In this document: positions 11,918 through 20,632 of the stretch, piece by piece
Position numbering within the stretch: the stretch's first letter is position 1
Layout: every line of letters begins with the position of its first letter
Origin: Fragilariopsis cylindrus CCMP1102
Taxonomy: Eukaryota > Bacillariophyta > Bacillariophyceae > Bacillariales > Bacillariaceae
Length of the DNA stretch: 21,979 nucleotides
Direction: 5' to 3'
NCBI GenBank assembly: GCA_900095095.1
Contig: FMBT01000103.1
Location: 1-21,979 of the forward strand
The notes under the pieces: generated by a model
Told to the model about the DNA's origin: nothing
Database searches by the model: none
The model's input: only the letters and a program-made list of their open reading frames with translations
Translations under genes and position numbers: made by a program

Positions 11918-13685
11918 ATGCCACGCCCACCGCCACCTCGACCGCCGCCACCTCTATCCACTCAGGCGGTAGCTTGTAATAATGCAAATGAAAGTATCGG
12001 CGGGGACGACAATAATCTAGCAAGGCAACACGAAAATGAAAATGGAGATCAAGCGTCAACACCCATTCGCCACCACCGTCACCACGATGGTAGTAATAAA
12101 TCCAGCGATACCACCAACGCAAGAATTGAATCGTCTCCATTGAGAGCAGCAGCTAATTTGATTCAATCGCTTGATATTGCTCACACAGAAATGAAGAGTT
12201 TAGCCGGATCAGCCGCTGCGGACGCGGAAAATGCAAGACGGAATGCTCGTACCGCACAGGAGATTGCCCGACGGTATCAAAACCGATCGTATCCTACGTT
12301 CAAAATGGATGCATTGGAGGCTTCTGCTACCAATACTACTACAACTACCTCGTCTTCTTTTTCAATCACTCCTCGACCGAAACCTCCAGAAATGATGAGA
12401 TTTGACGATAATCGTGATGGCGATTGTTTCGAAAACAACAACAACAACAACAACAACAATAAGCTGAGTGATACCGCTGAAGAATCTTCTACAACCTCGA
12501 TTGCGTCAAAGAAAATTATATCGTCGTCATCTTCTAGTAGCAGAAATGTCGATCCAAGCAGAGGGGTATTCTATTCGCCCACCTCAATCGAACGGATAGC
12601 ACAGCATCACGCTGATGAATTCCTAGAACTATCGCTCGAACTGGAACAGATGAAACAAGCACTAAAATCAGAGCAACTTTTGCATCAAAATTGCCAAACA
12701 TCCTTATCTTCGACTCAATCAAAAACAGCTAGTTTGGAGAAAAGAAATCAGAAACTTTTGGAGGATAGTGAAAAACAACGACAACAATCGACAAAACAAA
12801 TATTAGATTTCGAACAAGAGTTGGAACTAAATCGGTTGAGATTGCAAGCCGCAGAAGAAGATGCTCAATTGGCGTTAGATCTAGCGAAGGACAGTGCAGA
12901 GCAACGTGATGAAATGGAAGGATATTTACTTCAGGCGCAGGAAGAAATTCGTAATCTAAAGCAGCAGCAAGGACACATTGTTGTTAATCGAGAGGAAGGC
13001 GGCAGTCAACAACAACAATTAGTGATCGTCCGAAACGCCAAAACGTCATGTTCATTTTTCTTCTGAATCCGATATAGTACTACACGAAGAAAAGTCGTCG
13101 TTTGAAGTGTCTGATACACCGCGTCCTTCTCGATCTATGATTACTGCTGGTCGTCAAGTACTTATTCGACAACGGAATATGCTGGCTTCTTCTTCACCCC
13201 ACCAAGATGCAATCATCCGGATAGACCTGACACCAACAAAATCAGCAGAACGGCGTCGGCGACTTTGTCAACGATTGAACGAACAGCTAAATGAGAGCAA
13301 TGATGGGACCAATATCACGCTATTTTCATCTTCCTCCTCCCCCTCTCGAACACCTAATTCTCCGAATCGTAGTACGGATGTATTGGTAGAAGGAACCATC
13401 ACCAACGCAGCAACGAAAAAGAAACTAGACGAATATCAGACGGCTATTAGAATATTACAAATCAGTGGAAAGCGTCTCGACCTAGATGTATATTGGTGGA
13501 GAGAGCATAGCAAGACTTTGCCATCAAATAATCCTATACAAATAGATATCATGACTCGACAATATTGTCAAAATGTAGAGTTCAAAATTGATCGACAGCA
13601 AAAGGATATCAATCAGTTGGAGTCACTTTGCGGATATCTGGAAAAGAAACTTGTATGGACGAGGAACCCAGTTGCTGATGATTGA
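11918..13685 (+). CDS. Unrecognised low-complexity and coiled-coil protein
   Basis: I do not recognise this protein. The start is an Arg-Pro repeat (MPRPPPPRPPPPL), followed by disordered Asn/His/Ser-rich sequence. A helical segment lies near 75-125 (LRAAANLIQSLDIAHTEM, then Ala/Arg-rich), then Thr/Ser runs and a nine-Asn run. A long Glu/Gln/Leu-rich region at about 225-345 has the heptad look of a coiled coil. The first frame stops at 13066, and an open frame of similar character continues to 13685. I model an intron at 12951-13077: the donor is GTAATC and the acceptor GATATAG follows a pyrimidine-rich tract. It joins the frames with phase 1 and gives about 546 residues. A one-base shift near 13025-13030 is the alternative. 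The C-terminal part is again helical, with KKKLDEYQTAIRILQ and a Gln/Glu-rich end. It may be a scaffold or cytoskeletal protein, but nothing proves it. Confidence 0.6.
12434..12460 (+). repeat. AAC triplet run coding for polyasparagine
   Basis: About eight consecutive AAC codons plus AAT, coding for nine asparagines inside the coiled-coil gene. It is a simple-sequence repeat and likely variable in length between alleles. Confidence 0.85.
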
Positions 13686-14221
13686 TTCAATACAGAAGAC
13701 GAACTATGTGTGATTTATAGTGTTCAAATAACAGCCAAGTTGCAGTTTTCTGAAAATTATGGAAGGTCATCTAGATAATACTGATATATCCTATAATATG
13801 TATTTGCTAGAGATATAGGACAATATAAAACAAGCTTTGAGTTCCTTCTAGAGTAGGACCTACCGGTACTTAATTTTAATTCAATAACACTGTTCGTTTA
13901 TTTCGGCGGACAGACGGTTGACCTTATTTATTTAAACTTTTAAACTTACTTTGTTTCGAAGTTCAAGATGTGTTGTTGCGATTACAATTACACACTAGAC
14001 ATTTTTTTCATGTCTTCGAGACCAGTAAAGATTGTCATAACTTCACGGGGCTGAATGAATAGTATTGATTTGAATCGACCGAAATTACGTTCATGTACTG
14101 CAGTGGACTTGAAATCTAGAAGATTTGAAGATTGTTGAACGCTTGAAGAAAGGCACTGAAGGAAATAGGAAAAGCTGCTCTAGAAAAAAAAAACGTCGCA
14201 AAAGACGCGTAAATTGCTCTG
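13686..14221. other. Intergenic, coiled-coil gene to transporter
   Basis: 536 bp between two tandem plus-strand genes. It is AT-rich, with a run of A near 14183 and no ORF, tRNA or repeat that I can support. It should contain the first gene's polyadenylation site and the transporter promoter. Confidence 0.5.
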
Positions 14222-15916
14222 ATGGTGGCGAATGATGTAAACACCCACCATAGACATGTACAAACACGCCATGATGAAACCACCGCATTGTCATCGTCAT
14301 TGCCACTGTCACCGCAGTTGTCGTCGAAGACTTTGTTGAAAAACCAAGACCATGAATTTGGTCAACGATTTATGATGGCCTTGAACATAGCAGGAGTTGC
14401 ATTCTCATTACTCGTCACAGTATTTAGCTTATTCTACGTTGATGTCTTCCTTCGAGTATATCGACTACCACTTCATTCGTACAGCACTGGGAATCTGGTC
14501 TTTACAGTCGTCAACACAACCAATGATCTACTAGGAGCTTGGTTACTCGATGCAGCAGCTACAAGAATGAATAGAAGTGATCTTATAGGAATTGCTGGCT
14601 CATTATTTGCGTTATGTTTCTTGTAAGTTTGTTTTATTTCGTTCTGCTAATTGTTATTTGCTGCAAATAACACTTTATTAGCTACGCAAGCTTTTTCCTT
14701 TTGTAATACTAATTTTGTGTACGTTGTCAAAACTATTATTTATAGAACCCCCTTCTTCCGGTGGAACGATCCTAGCGATAACGAAACACACGACGTGGCT
14801 CATTTTATAATTTCAATTAGCATGTACGACACATTATATTCATTTACGATGATCTTGTTGGGCTCGTTGGTAATAGATAATCATCATTTGACGGATAAGG
14901 AACGCGTCAACTTCATGGCTAGCGGCAAAATACTGAATCTTTTCGCAGCATTCTTCGTGGCTAGGATTGGTCTAGAAATTTTTGATACAAACGATATGCA
15001 TCAATTTCGAATATTCCTTGTCTTGTTGGCTTTGTTTGTTGCTATACTTTTCCTCGTTTCTCAAATTATGATACACTATCACGTTGTTGTACATTGGAAG
15101 GCTGCAAGGATACGCTTTTCGGACGTACACAGACGACAAAATCATACTCCCAAAAGAACGGAAAGGCTGAAACCACAACAAGTCGCCCGTGACTTTTGGC
15201 GTTATCACAACTTCTGGGCTTGGATAGGAATGGAATTATTCCTTGAAAGTCAAAACTCATTTTCAAATGCATTTCTAAAAACGTTTGTTGACAGACTGAT
15301 ACACGATGCAGGCGTTTCTAGAGAAGGATGTGATTGGTTGCTCTCTACAATACGTCCACTGGGCCTTATATGTACGATTTTGTGCTACATTCCAATTCGT
15401 CGTCTGGGCTATAAGAAAGTATATCCAATCCTGTTTGCCACGAATATCGGTCTTTGCTTATTCATGTGGTTCGGAGCTGACCATAATTCAACGGGTATCA
15501 TTATTGCGTTCCTAATTATCTACCCAGCCATTACTGGAGCTGTTGCTTCTGCCGGATTTCATCTTGTGATGAGCGACATGGTATTGGAGATGAAGAAAAT
15601 GCATGCCGTTGATGGTCGTCTCGATGAAGCATCTCTTGCTGGTCTATTCATGGGAGTGAACGCCCTCTTTTGTAAACCTGCAGAATCGATCCTTCCTGTC
15701 GTGGCTGCAAATATGTTGGATAAACTGGACTTCGTATCCGAAGAAAATGAGGATGCTGTCCAACGAGTCTTATTTAAACTATTGGTTTTGCCCCCATTGG
15801 TATTTTCCTTTATAGAATGGATTTCTTGGAGACGATATACTTTGACACCTGCTGCTACGAATCAAATGAGAGAGGATCTACGAAAGTTGGAACAAAAGAA
15901 TACATCGCTCGCCTGA
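14222..15916 (+). CDS. MFSD13A: MFSD13A/TMEM180-like major facilitator superfamily transporter
   Basis: Multi-spanning membrane protein of the MFSD13A (TMEM180) group, related to the sugar:cation symporter (GPH) branch of the major facilitator superfamily; the substrate is unknown. Exons 14222-14622 and 14746-15916, about 523 residues. The intron (123 nt, GTAAGT to TTTATAG, phase 2) joins LFALCF-L to TPFFRWNDP; reading on without splicing hits a stop at once. A hydrophilic Ser/His-rich tail (1-48) precedes the first membrane segment (about 52-77). YVDVFLRVYRL and VNTTNDLLGAWLLDA match the conserved N-terminal loop of the family, where an Asp pair sits between membrane segments 2 and 3. A basic central loop (RRQNHTPKRTERLKP) separates the two halves, and further hydrophobic segments run to a charged C-terminus. 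It converges on SNAPC3, with 83 bp between stops. Confidence 0.83.
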
Positions 15917-15999
15917 AGAAGTTTTGGCCTAACAACACCTTTACGTTGTGGCATGTATACTAGTAAATATTTTTAAATTAAATCTTTGTGCTATGAATA

Positions 16000-17859
16000 C
16001 TAGAAATTTTTATCGTGTTCACGAGAAATTCTGTTTGATAGATCTGCCTGATTCCGCCACGGAATTATAAGTTTCACAGACTGTTTCTCCTTTTCGAGCA
16101 ATTTCAAGTCTGTGCAGCATTCATGACAAAGTGCTCGTGGTCCACCATCCGTGGTATTACAATCAGTTGATGTCACAAAGACAGCTTGATACATTTGACA
16201 TGCATCACAGAGAGGTACGGCGGGTACGCGAGGAGCAGTCCAAATGTCGTGAATGATTGGATATACGACCTTGTTATCACTTTCATTTTCGTCCCTGTTG
16301 AAATGAACTAGTTTTCTATCAACAAGCATCACCGCTGTCTCGACATCCCCATGACATGCGTGGTAATAACGAATATTTAGTCGGAACGGTACTTGACTCA
16401 ATTTGGTGTCTTTCATGATCTTGTCATTTGTAATAGGTTTAGAAGAACTAATACCTAAGTATCCCCTTCGGATAGGATTTGGTTTATTTGAATTATTGTC
16501 GATCCAATCCATAATAGGTGTTGTATAATCGACCGATCCAGTTTTGTAGAAGTTGTTCTCAATGAAAAAGCAACCCGAGGGTTGTTCGCGTTGATGAGTA
16601 TCCTCGCCGCCGTCACTGTCGTTCTCGTCTTCATCGTTGCCAATATTTTGGCTTGAATTAGTATTAATATTAGTAATCGCAATATCGGTATCATCATTCC
16701 CAGTACAAGTATTATTATCACCAGCAGCACCAGCACCAGCAGCAACTACTGCATTCCAAAGCCCGTCTTCTGCCATTTGTGACAGTATCATGTGTAAATC
16801 CCATAATGTTTGGCTTGCTCGAAATTCCAAAACCATACGATGACAGTCTGATGTGTGATGGCGTTTTGGTTGTCTCCTCCAGATTTCAAATGTAATGGTA
16901 CTAGTAGTATCCGTTTGAGAACTGCTATTGATATTATTATTATTATTAGTAGTAGTAGTAGTAGTAAGACGTTGTTTACTCGACGATTGTTGTTGTGCAT
17001 AGTATGGTGGTAGACCATGACGATCAGGCATCCGTAGTCGAGCAAGTGCGTGATAATCGGCCACCCCTGACTTGACGGCATGTGTTTCTTGATACATACG
17101 AAGTGTATTGTTAACTTGGTTATCAGATCGTGCCATATCTTCTAGTTGCCGATGCGTAGGAATTGAATCAAAAAGTTTCTGTAATTCTTTATGATAGGAC
17201 AATGTGTGTGTAGGATTATCCAAAGAAGTGACCCGGTCACCGCCATTGTCGTCATCATCGTCATTATCTAGTGGTCCTCCTCCCCCGACATAATTGAAAC
17301 GTTCGGGTAGAGATAGCCGTTTACCATCCATCCATTTCCAGCCACCAGCGTGGGGTTTAGTTTTCGTTGTTTTAGTAGTATTAGCAGTATTGACTGATAT
17401 TTTACCATCGTCATCGTCGTCGTCGTCGTCGTTGTTGTCGTTGTCGTTTAATTCTATATCTTTTGTAGAAACTTTAGCTACTTTGTTGACTTTTCGATCA
17501 TCTAGTTGTTTCCATTCATTCACGTATTCTTTCAGTGTATTTTCTACAATTTCATGAGTGGGAAGGACGGCAATAGATTTACAGTTGAACGGATCATCAT
17601 CATCGTCGTCATCATCATCGCCAATGTCGTTATTATTAACTACCGGTGAAGTTGATGGTAACGATGAGAATCTAGATCTCTTCCTCATTCTTGCGCCGCT
17701 ACTACTATCAGAAGTTTTGGAAAGAGAAGTACTACCCGTCTTCGTTTTATTTTTCGTCCTCGCCTCCTCCCTCTCTGTCGTCGGATTCAGACTTTCAATT
17801 GCTAGTAAAAACTTCCATTGTCTTGATGCTTCCTCCGACGATAGTTGCTCTGCTGTCAT
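16000..17859 (-). CDS. SNAPC3: SNAPC3/SNAP50, subunit of the snRNA-activating protein complex
   Basis: DNA-binding subunit of SNAPc, which recognises the proximal sequence element of snRNA genes transcribed by RNA polymerases II and III. Single exon, 619 residues, longer than animal SNAP50 because of disordered inserts: several Asp runs (near 80-90 and 145-152), polyasparagine and Ser/Thr runs. The C-terminal half carries the conserved domain: GCFFIENNFYK, DYTTPIMDWI, VPFRLNIRYYHACHGDVETAV, DRKLVHF, VVYPIIHDIW, then a zinc-binding cluster with CDAC at 551-554 and CHECC at 578-582, with AVFVTSTD between. Start at 17859: the downstream frame is open and uninterrupted. The ATG lies inside a tandem duplication, and the upstream copy of the same ATG begins a seven-codon ORF ending at 17879. 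Confidence 0.9.
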   Translation of the reverse strand: MTAEQLSSEEASRQWKFLLAIESLNPTTEREEARTKNKTKTGSTSLSKTSDSSSGARMRKRSRFSSLPSTSPVVNNNDIGDDDDDDDDDPFNCKSIAVLPTHEIVENTLKEYVNEWKQLDDRKVNKVAKVSTKDIELNDNDNNDDDDDDDDGKISVNTANTTKTTKTKPHAGGWKWMDGKRLSLPERFNYVGGGGPLDNDDDDDNGGDRVTSLDNPTHTLSYHKELQKLFDSIPTHRQLEDMARSDNQVNNTLRMYQETHAVKSGVADYHALARLRMPDRHGLPPYYAQQQSSSKQRLTTTTTTNNNNNINSSSQTDTTSTITFEIWRRQPKRHHTSDCHRMVLEFRASQTLWDLHMILSQMAEDGLWNAVVAAGAGAAGDNNTCTGNDDTDIAITNINTNSSQNIGNDEDENDSDGGEDTHQREQPSGCFFIENNFYKTGSVDYTTPIMDWIDNNSNKPNPIRRGYLGISSSKPITNDKIMKDTKLSQVPFRLNIRYYHACHGDVETAVMLVDRKLVHFNRDENESDNKVVYPIIHDIWTAPRVPAVPLCDACQMYQAVFVTSTDCNTTDGGPRALCHECCTDLKLLEKEKQSVKLIIPWRNQADLSNRISREHDKNF

Positions 17860-17931
17860 CTTGACCTTGGTATTGTTATTACGTTAGTTGCTCTGCTGTC
17901 ATCTTGACCTTGGGATTGATTGTTATTACAT
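17842..17931. repeat. Tandem duplication across the SNAPC3 start codon
   Basis: A 29-bp identical segment occurs at 17842-17870 and again at 17885-17913, period 43. The flanking 14 to 18 bp are also near-identical, with a 4-bp difference. Each copy contains the SNAPC3 initiation codon and the first codons on the minus strand. Confidence 0.92.
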
Positions 17932-18234
17932 TTATTTGTGGTCGTGTCGCTCGTCGTGATCTTTTATCGCGCAATAAGCGCGTAACGCGACGAAAAAAAG
18001 GATCTTGCTTTTTATTTAGCTTTTAGCTTTTTAACTTACATAAAACATACCGAACAAGACATAATCGGCAATGGTGTTTGATCTCATTTCTTATACATTC
18101 TTCCACTTACAGCTAAGACTACTACGGACTAGCAAGAGTGCGTATTAGGTATCCCTGATTTCGTATAAGAAAACACTACCTAGTCTCAATCTACTATTGT
18201 AACGAAGAAATATTATTGCTACAAGTAATACAAG
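17860..18234. promoter_or_regulatory. Divergent intergenic region, SNAPC3 / monoacylglycerol lipase
   Basis: 375 bp between head-to-head start codons. Besides the duplication at its left end there is a CG-rich patch (CGCGCAATAAGCGCGTAACGCGACG) at about 17968-17992, unusual in this AT-rich window and a possible factor-binding site. No further gene was seen. Confidence 0.4.
17879..17902 (-). CDS. Seven-codon upstream ORF made by the start-codon duplication
   Basis: On the minus strand, ATG at 17902 reads M-T-A-E-Q-L-T and then TAA at 17881-17879. The first six residues equal those of SNAPC3. The main ATG follows 19 nt later. If the transcript starts upstream of 17902, ribosomes would meet this decoy first, and translation of SNAPC3 would need reinitiation or leaky scanning. 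Transcript evidence is lacking. Confidence 0.45.
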   Translation of the reverse strand: MTAEQLT

Positions 18235-19215
18235 ATGTCGTCAGAAGACAAGAACAAAAACGATCTCGATAACGACTCTGACTCAAATCTAGTTTCGATT
18301 CGAGGAACAGATTGTTTCGTTCATCGTTGGGAAGCAAAAAATAATAATGATGAATCTAATAATAATCCGAAGGCGCTAATAGTGTTATATCATGGCTTTC
18401 TTGCACATGGTGGATATCCGACCGTACGATACGCTGCTGAATTCTTTGCTCAGGCTGGATATGCTGTAGTCGCAATCGATTTTCCTGGACATGGAAAATC
18501 AGGAGGAATGAGAGGTTATCTGGAAAGTGCAGATGATTTAATCGAGGATGGTATTGCTATGTGTCAATATGCTCAATCGTTGTATATAAATGAAAATGAA
18601 AATGACAACGAAAACAAAAACAAAAACAAAATTCCTTTAGTTTTATGTGGTTCAAGTATGGGAGGAGCTATTGCATTGTCAGTGGCTCGTAAACTAAGTC
18701 AAGCCAGTGTTGATGATGACTCTGTTATTCCCATGGTAATTATGATGGCACCTATGCTCAAACTTAATGTTTCGTCCATAGAACATACCGCCCTCCAATG
18801 TTTAGCCTTTGTGACACCAACGTTAAAATTAATTCCGAGTAGTTCCACAGATTCATCAAAACAATATCGAGATGAGAAAAAACGAAAAGAATGTGAAGAG
18901 GATGGACTTTTAGATTCTCCAGGGACGTCGAATAATATACGTGTCGCATCGGCCTTGACTTGCGTTGATATTACGTTGAATATATCAAAAGATTTTAATA
19001 CCATATCCAACCCGTACCTGTTATTGATTGCCGATGAGGATATGGTTGTTAAAAATGAGGGTTCAGAAGAATTTCATACGAAGAATATTTCCCAAGACAA
19101 AACAAAGATTAATTATCCAGCTTTGCATGGTCTGCTATGTGAACCATCTCCGTTATTTGATACAATCAAGACAGATATTTTGAATTGGCTAGATAAGCGT
19201 ATTTCATACAAATAA
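18235..19215 (+). CDS. MGLL: Monoacylglycerol lipase-like alpha/beta hydrolase
   Basis: Serine hydrolase of the MGLL / serine aminopeptidase S33 group, predicted to cleave monoacylglycerols or lysolipids. Single exon, 326 residues. An Asp/Asn-rich tail (1-18) precedes the fold. Motifs: LYHGFLAHGG (oxyanion loop, HG at 53-54), IDFPGHGKSGGMRGY, the nucleophile elbow G-S-S-M-G with Ser141, the acid in IADEDMVV (Asp269 most likely) and the catalytic His298 in ALHGLL. All three members of the triad are therefore visible. An ENENDNENKNKNK stretch coded by hexamer-like repeats sits before the nucleophile strand, and the cap region contains a charged insert (RDEKKRKECEED). There is no signal peptide, so it is probably cytosolic or peripherally membrane-bound. 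The natural substrate is not determinable. Confidence 0.88.
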   Translation: MSSEDKNKNDLDNDSDSNLVSIRGTDCFVHRWEAKNNNDESNNNPKALIVLYHGFLAHGGYPTVRYAAEFFAQAGYAVVAIDFPGHGKSGGMRGYLESADDLIEDGIAMCQYAQSLYINENENDNENKNKNKIPLVLCGSSMGGAIALSVARKLSQASVDDDSVIPMVIMMAPMLKLNVSSIEHTALQCLAFVTPTLKLIPSSSTDSSKQYRDEKKRKECEEDGLLDSPGTSNNIRVASALTCVDITLNISKDFNTISNPYLLLIADEDMVVKNEGSEEFHTKNISQDKTKINYPALHGLLCEPSPLFDTIKTDILNWLDKRISYK

Positions 19216-19312
19216 TAGTGATAGTAATAGTGATAATAATAATAATAATAATAATAGTAATAGTAATAATAGTAAGAAGAAGACGAAGAAGAAGAAGAAG
19301 AAGATGATGAAC
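19213..19312 (+). repeat. Imperfect trinucleotide array after the lipase stop
   Basis: AAT, AGT and GAT triplets give way to AAG and GAA triplets over about 100 bp, starting at the stop codon of the lipase gene. It is likely in the 3' UTR. Antisense frames of 60-70 codons across it are low-complexity artefacts. Confidence 0.8.
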
Positions 19313-20390
19313 GAATGAATGAAACCATAATCCAACATACAATCTTTTCGTAAATCTTGTTACGAATATCAATATATATATAATATGTATATGATGTACA
19401 TAGTCCTAGTATACGAACACACCGAGCTTCTCATATGTTAATATCTTAATCAATCATTTATGATAACAGTGACAGTAGAATTATTGTATATAACCTATAA
19501 AACTTTATCTAATAGCTCCAGCGCAAACTCTAACCAACAAACCTTTAAAAGATTAGAAAGCCGTCAATCAGCCAAGGAACCCAATACAGTATGAATAGCT
19601 AGATATTAACGATTAGAAACACTCAAATCCCAACATGACATCCAATGAAATGTCTACTAAGGCTGCCCCCAAAAAGAAATAAGCATCTATATTTCAAAAT
19701 AGAAGGAAGTTAAACATCTTTGTTAGAACATAGCTACCAACAACACAGTTGACATTGGATCCCCTTATCATCATCATAGTAGACTCTGAAGTTTATATAT
19801 ATATAAATATATATATTGATGCACAGCTCTGCTCTATGAGTCGATGCCTTCAAGTGATACTACTTTCCATGCCAGTCAGTTGTTGCTGACTGCTCTTCTT
19901 GATTGTTTATCTTATCGAAGAGTAGTTGATTTATACATACTGTACTTTTGAGGTACATTGTGTATTGTAGCAAGAAGAATATACTATGCTGTTTTCTTAT
20001 GATACATACCAGTAGTACCTAATGAGTCAAAAAAATAGGGCTTGCATCCTCGAGACACCTAACGGTTCTACGCTCTAAATAGAGTAATATAGCGCGCACT
20101 TCGGAGAAGACGATCGGCAGTGCCTTGTTATTGTGTCGTCAATTTTTAGCATTTGTATGAGTATGGGTAGTTAGGTACCGTTATGTGTAAGTAGAGTCAA
20201 ATAATGAGTTTGATGGATTGGAAGCAATAGCCAAGCTAGTAGCTAAGGTACGCACAATGCAATACTTTTCAATACAGACAGAGAGAGAGAAAGAGAGTTC
20301 TTCATCGATCTGAACAAGAAAGGATTACGCTTAAGAGACTGGTGCACAATATCGTATACAACGAAGAGCACGCACCTCTTCGGATATTTC

Positions 20391-20425
20391 GAATCGAATC
20401 AAATCAAATCAAATCAAATCAAATC
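20391..20425 (+). repeat. AAATC pentanucleotide microsatellite
   Basis: Two GAATC units are followed by five perfect AAATC units, about 205 bp upstream of the ATG at 20633. Confidence 0.85.
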
Positions 20426-20461
20426 CGTCGTTTAAAAAGTTAGCGAAACGAAACGTAACGT

Positions 20462-20489
20462 CGTGTGTGTGGTGTGTGTGTGTGTGTGG
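20462..20489 (+). repeat. GT dinucleotide microsatellite
   Basis: Interrupted (GT)n tract upstream of the last gene. It is probably in its leader or promoter. Confidence 0.8.
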
Positions 20490-20632
20490 TTGGTTGCATA
20501 CATACAGAAGTAGTAGGTTGGTTGCCTTAGAGATATTATCATACTGTAGTACAGTAGTTGTTGTCCACTGATAAACGAATTTTCCTTCAAGACGTACGTA
20601 ACTACGTATACAGTTCGTAACTACATATAAAA

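Larger units (their letters stand above)
19216..20632. other. Long non-coding stretch before the right-edge gene
   Basis: About 1.4 kb with no ORF above 60 codons other than repeat artefacts. It contains the triplet array, a TATATA-rich palindromic tract (about 19793-19818), a 7-bp perfect hairpin CAGTCAG / CTGACTG with a TTGTTG loop (19873-19892), an AG tract (20276-20297), AAATC pentamers (20391-20425) and a GT tract (20462-20489). The repeats cluster in the 360 bp before the last gene, probably promoter and leader. No tRNA or snRNA was recognised. Confidence 0.5.

Noticed and set aside
14623..14745. Stop codon and then a new frame from 14651 in the transporter gene
   Set aside because: A 123-nt GTAAGT...TATAG intron in phase 2 joins LFALCFL to TPFFRW; the 14651-14745 part of the second frame is intronic.
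19113..19372. Antisense ORFs rich in Ser/Tyr or Ile/Thr
   Set aside because: They are readings of the trinucleotide array and of the lipase gene's opposite strand.
19873..19892. Perfect 7-bp hairpin that might be a small RNA or terminator
   Set aside because: A single short stem with no U-tract or flanking gene; expected by chance at this length of sequence.
20041..20160. Possible snRNA-like segment (GC-rich patch followed by AATTTTTAG)
   Set aside because: The Sm-site-like word alone is weak; no match to U1, U2, U4, U5 or U6 core sequence that I can recognise.
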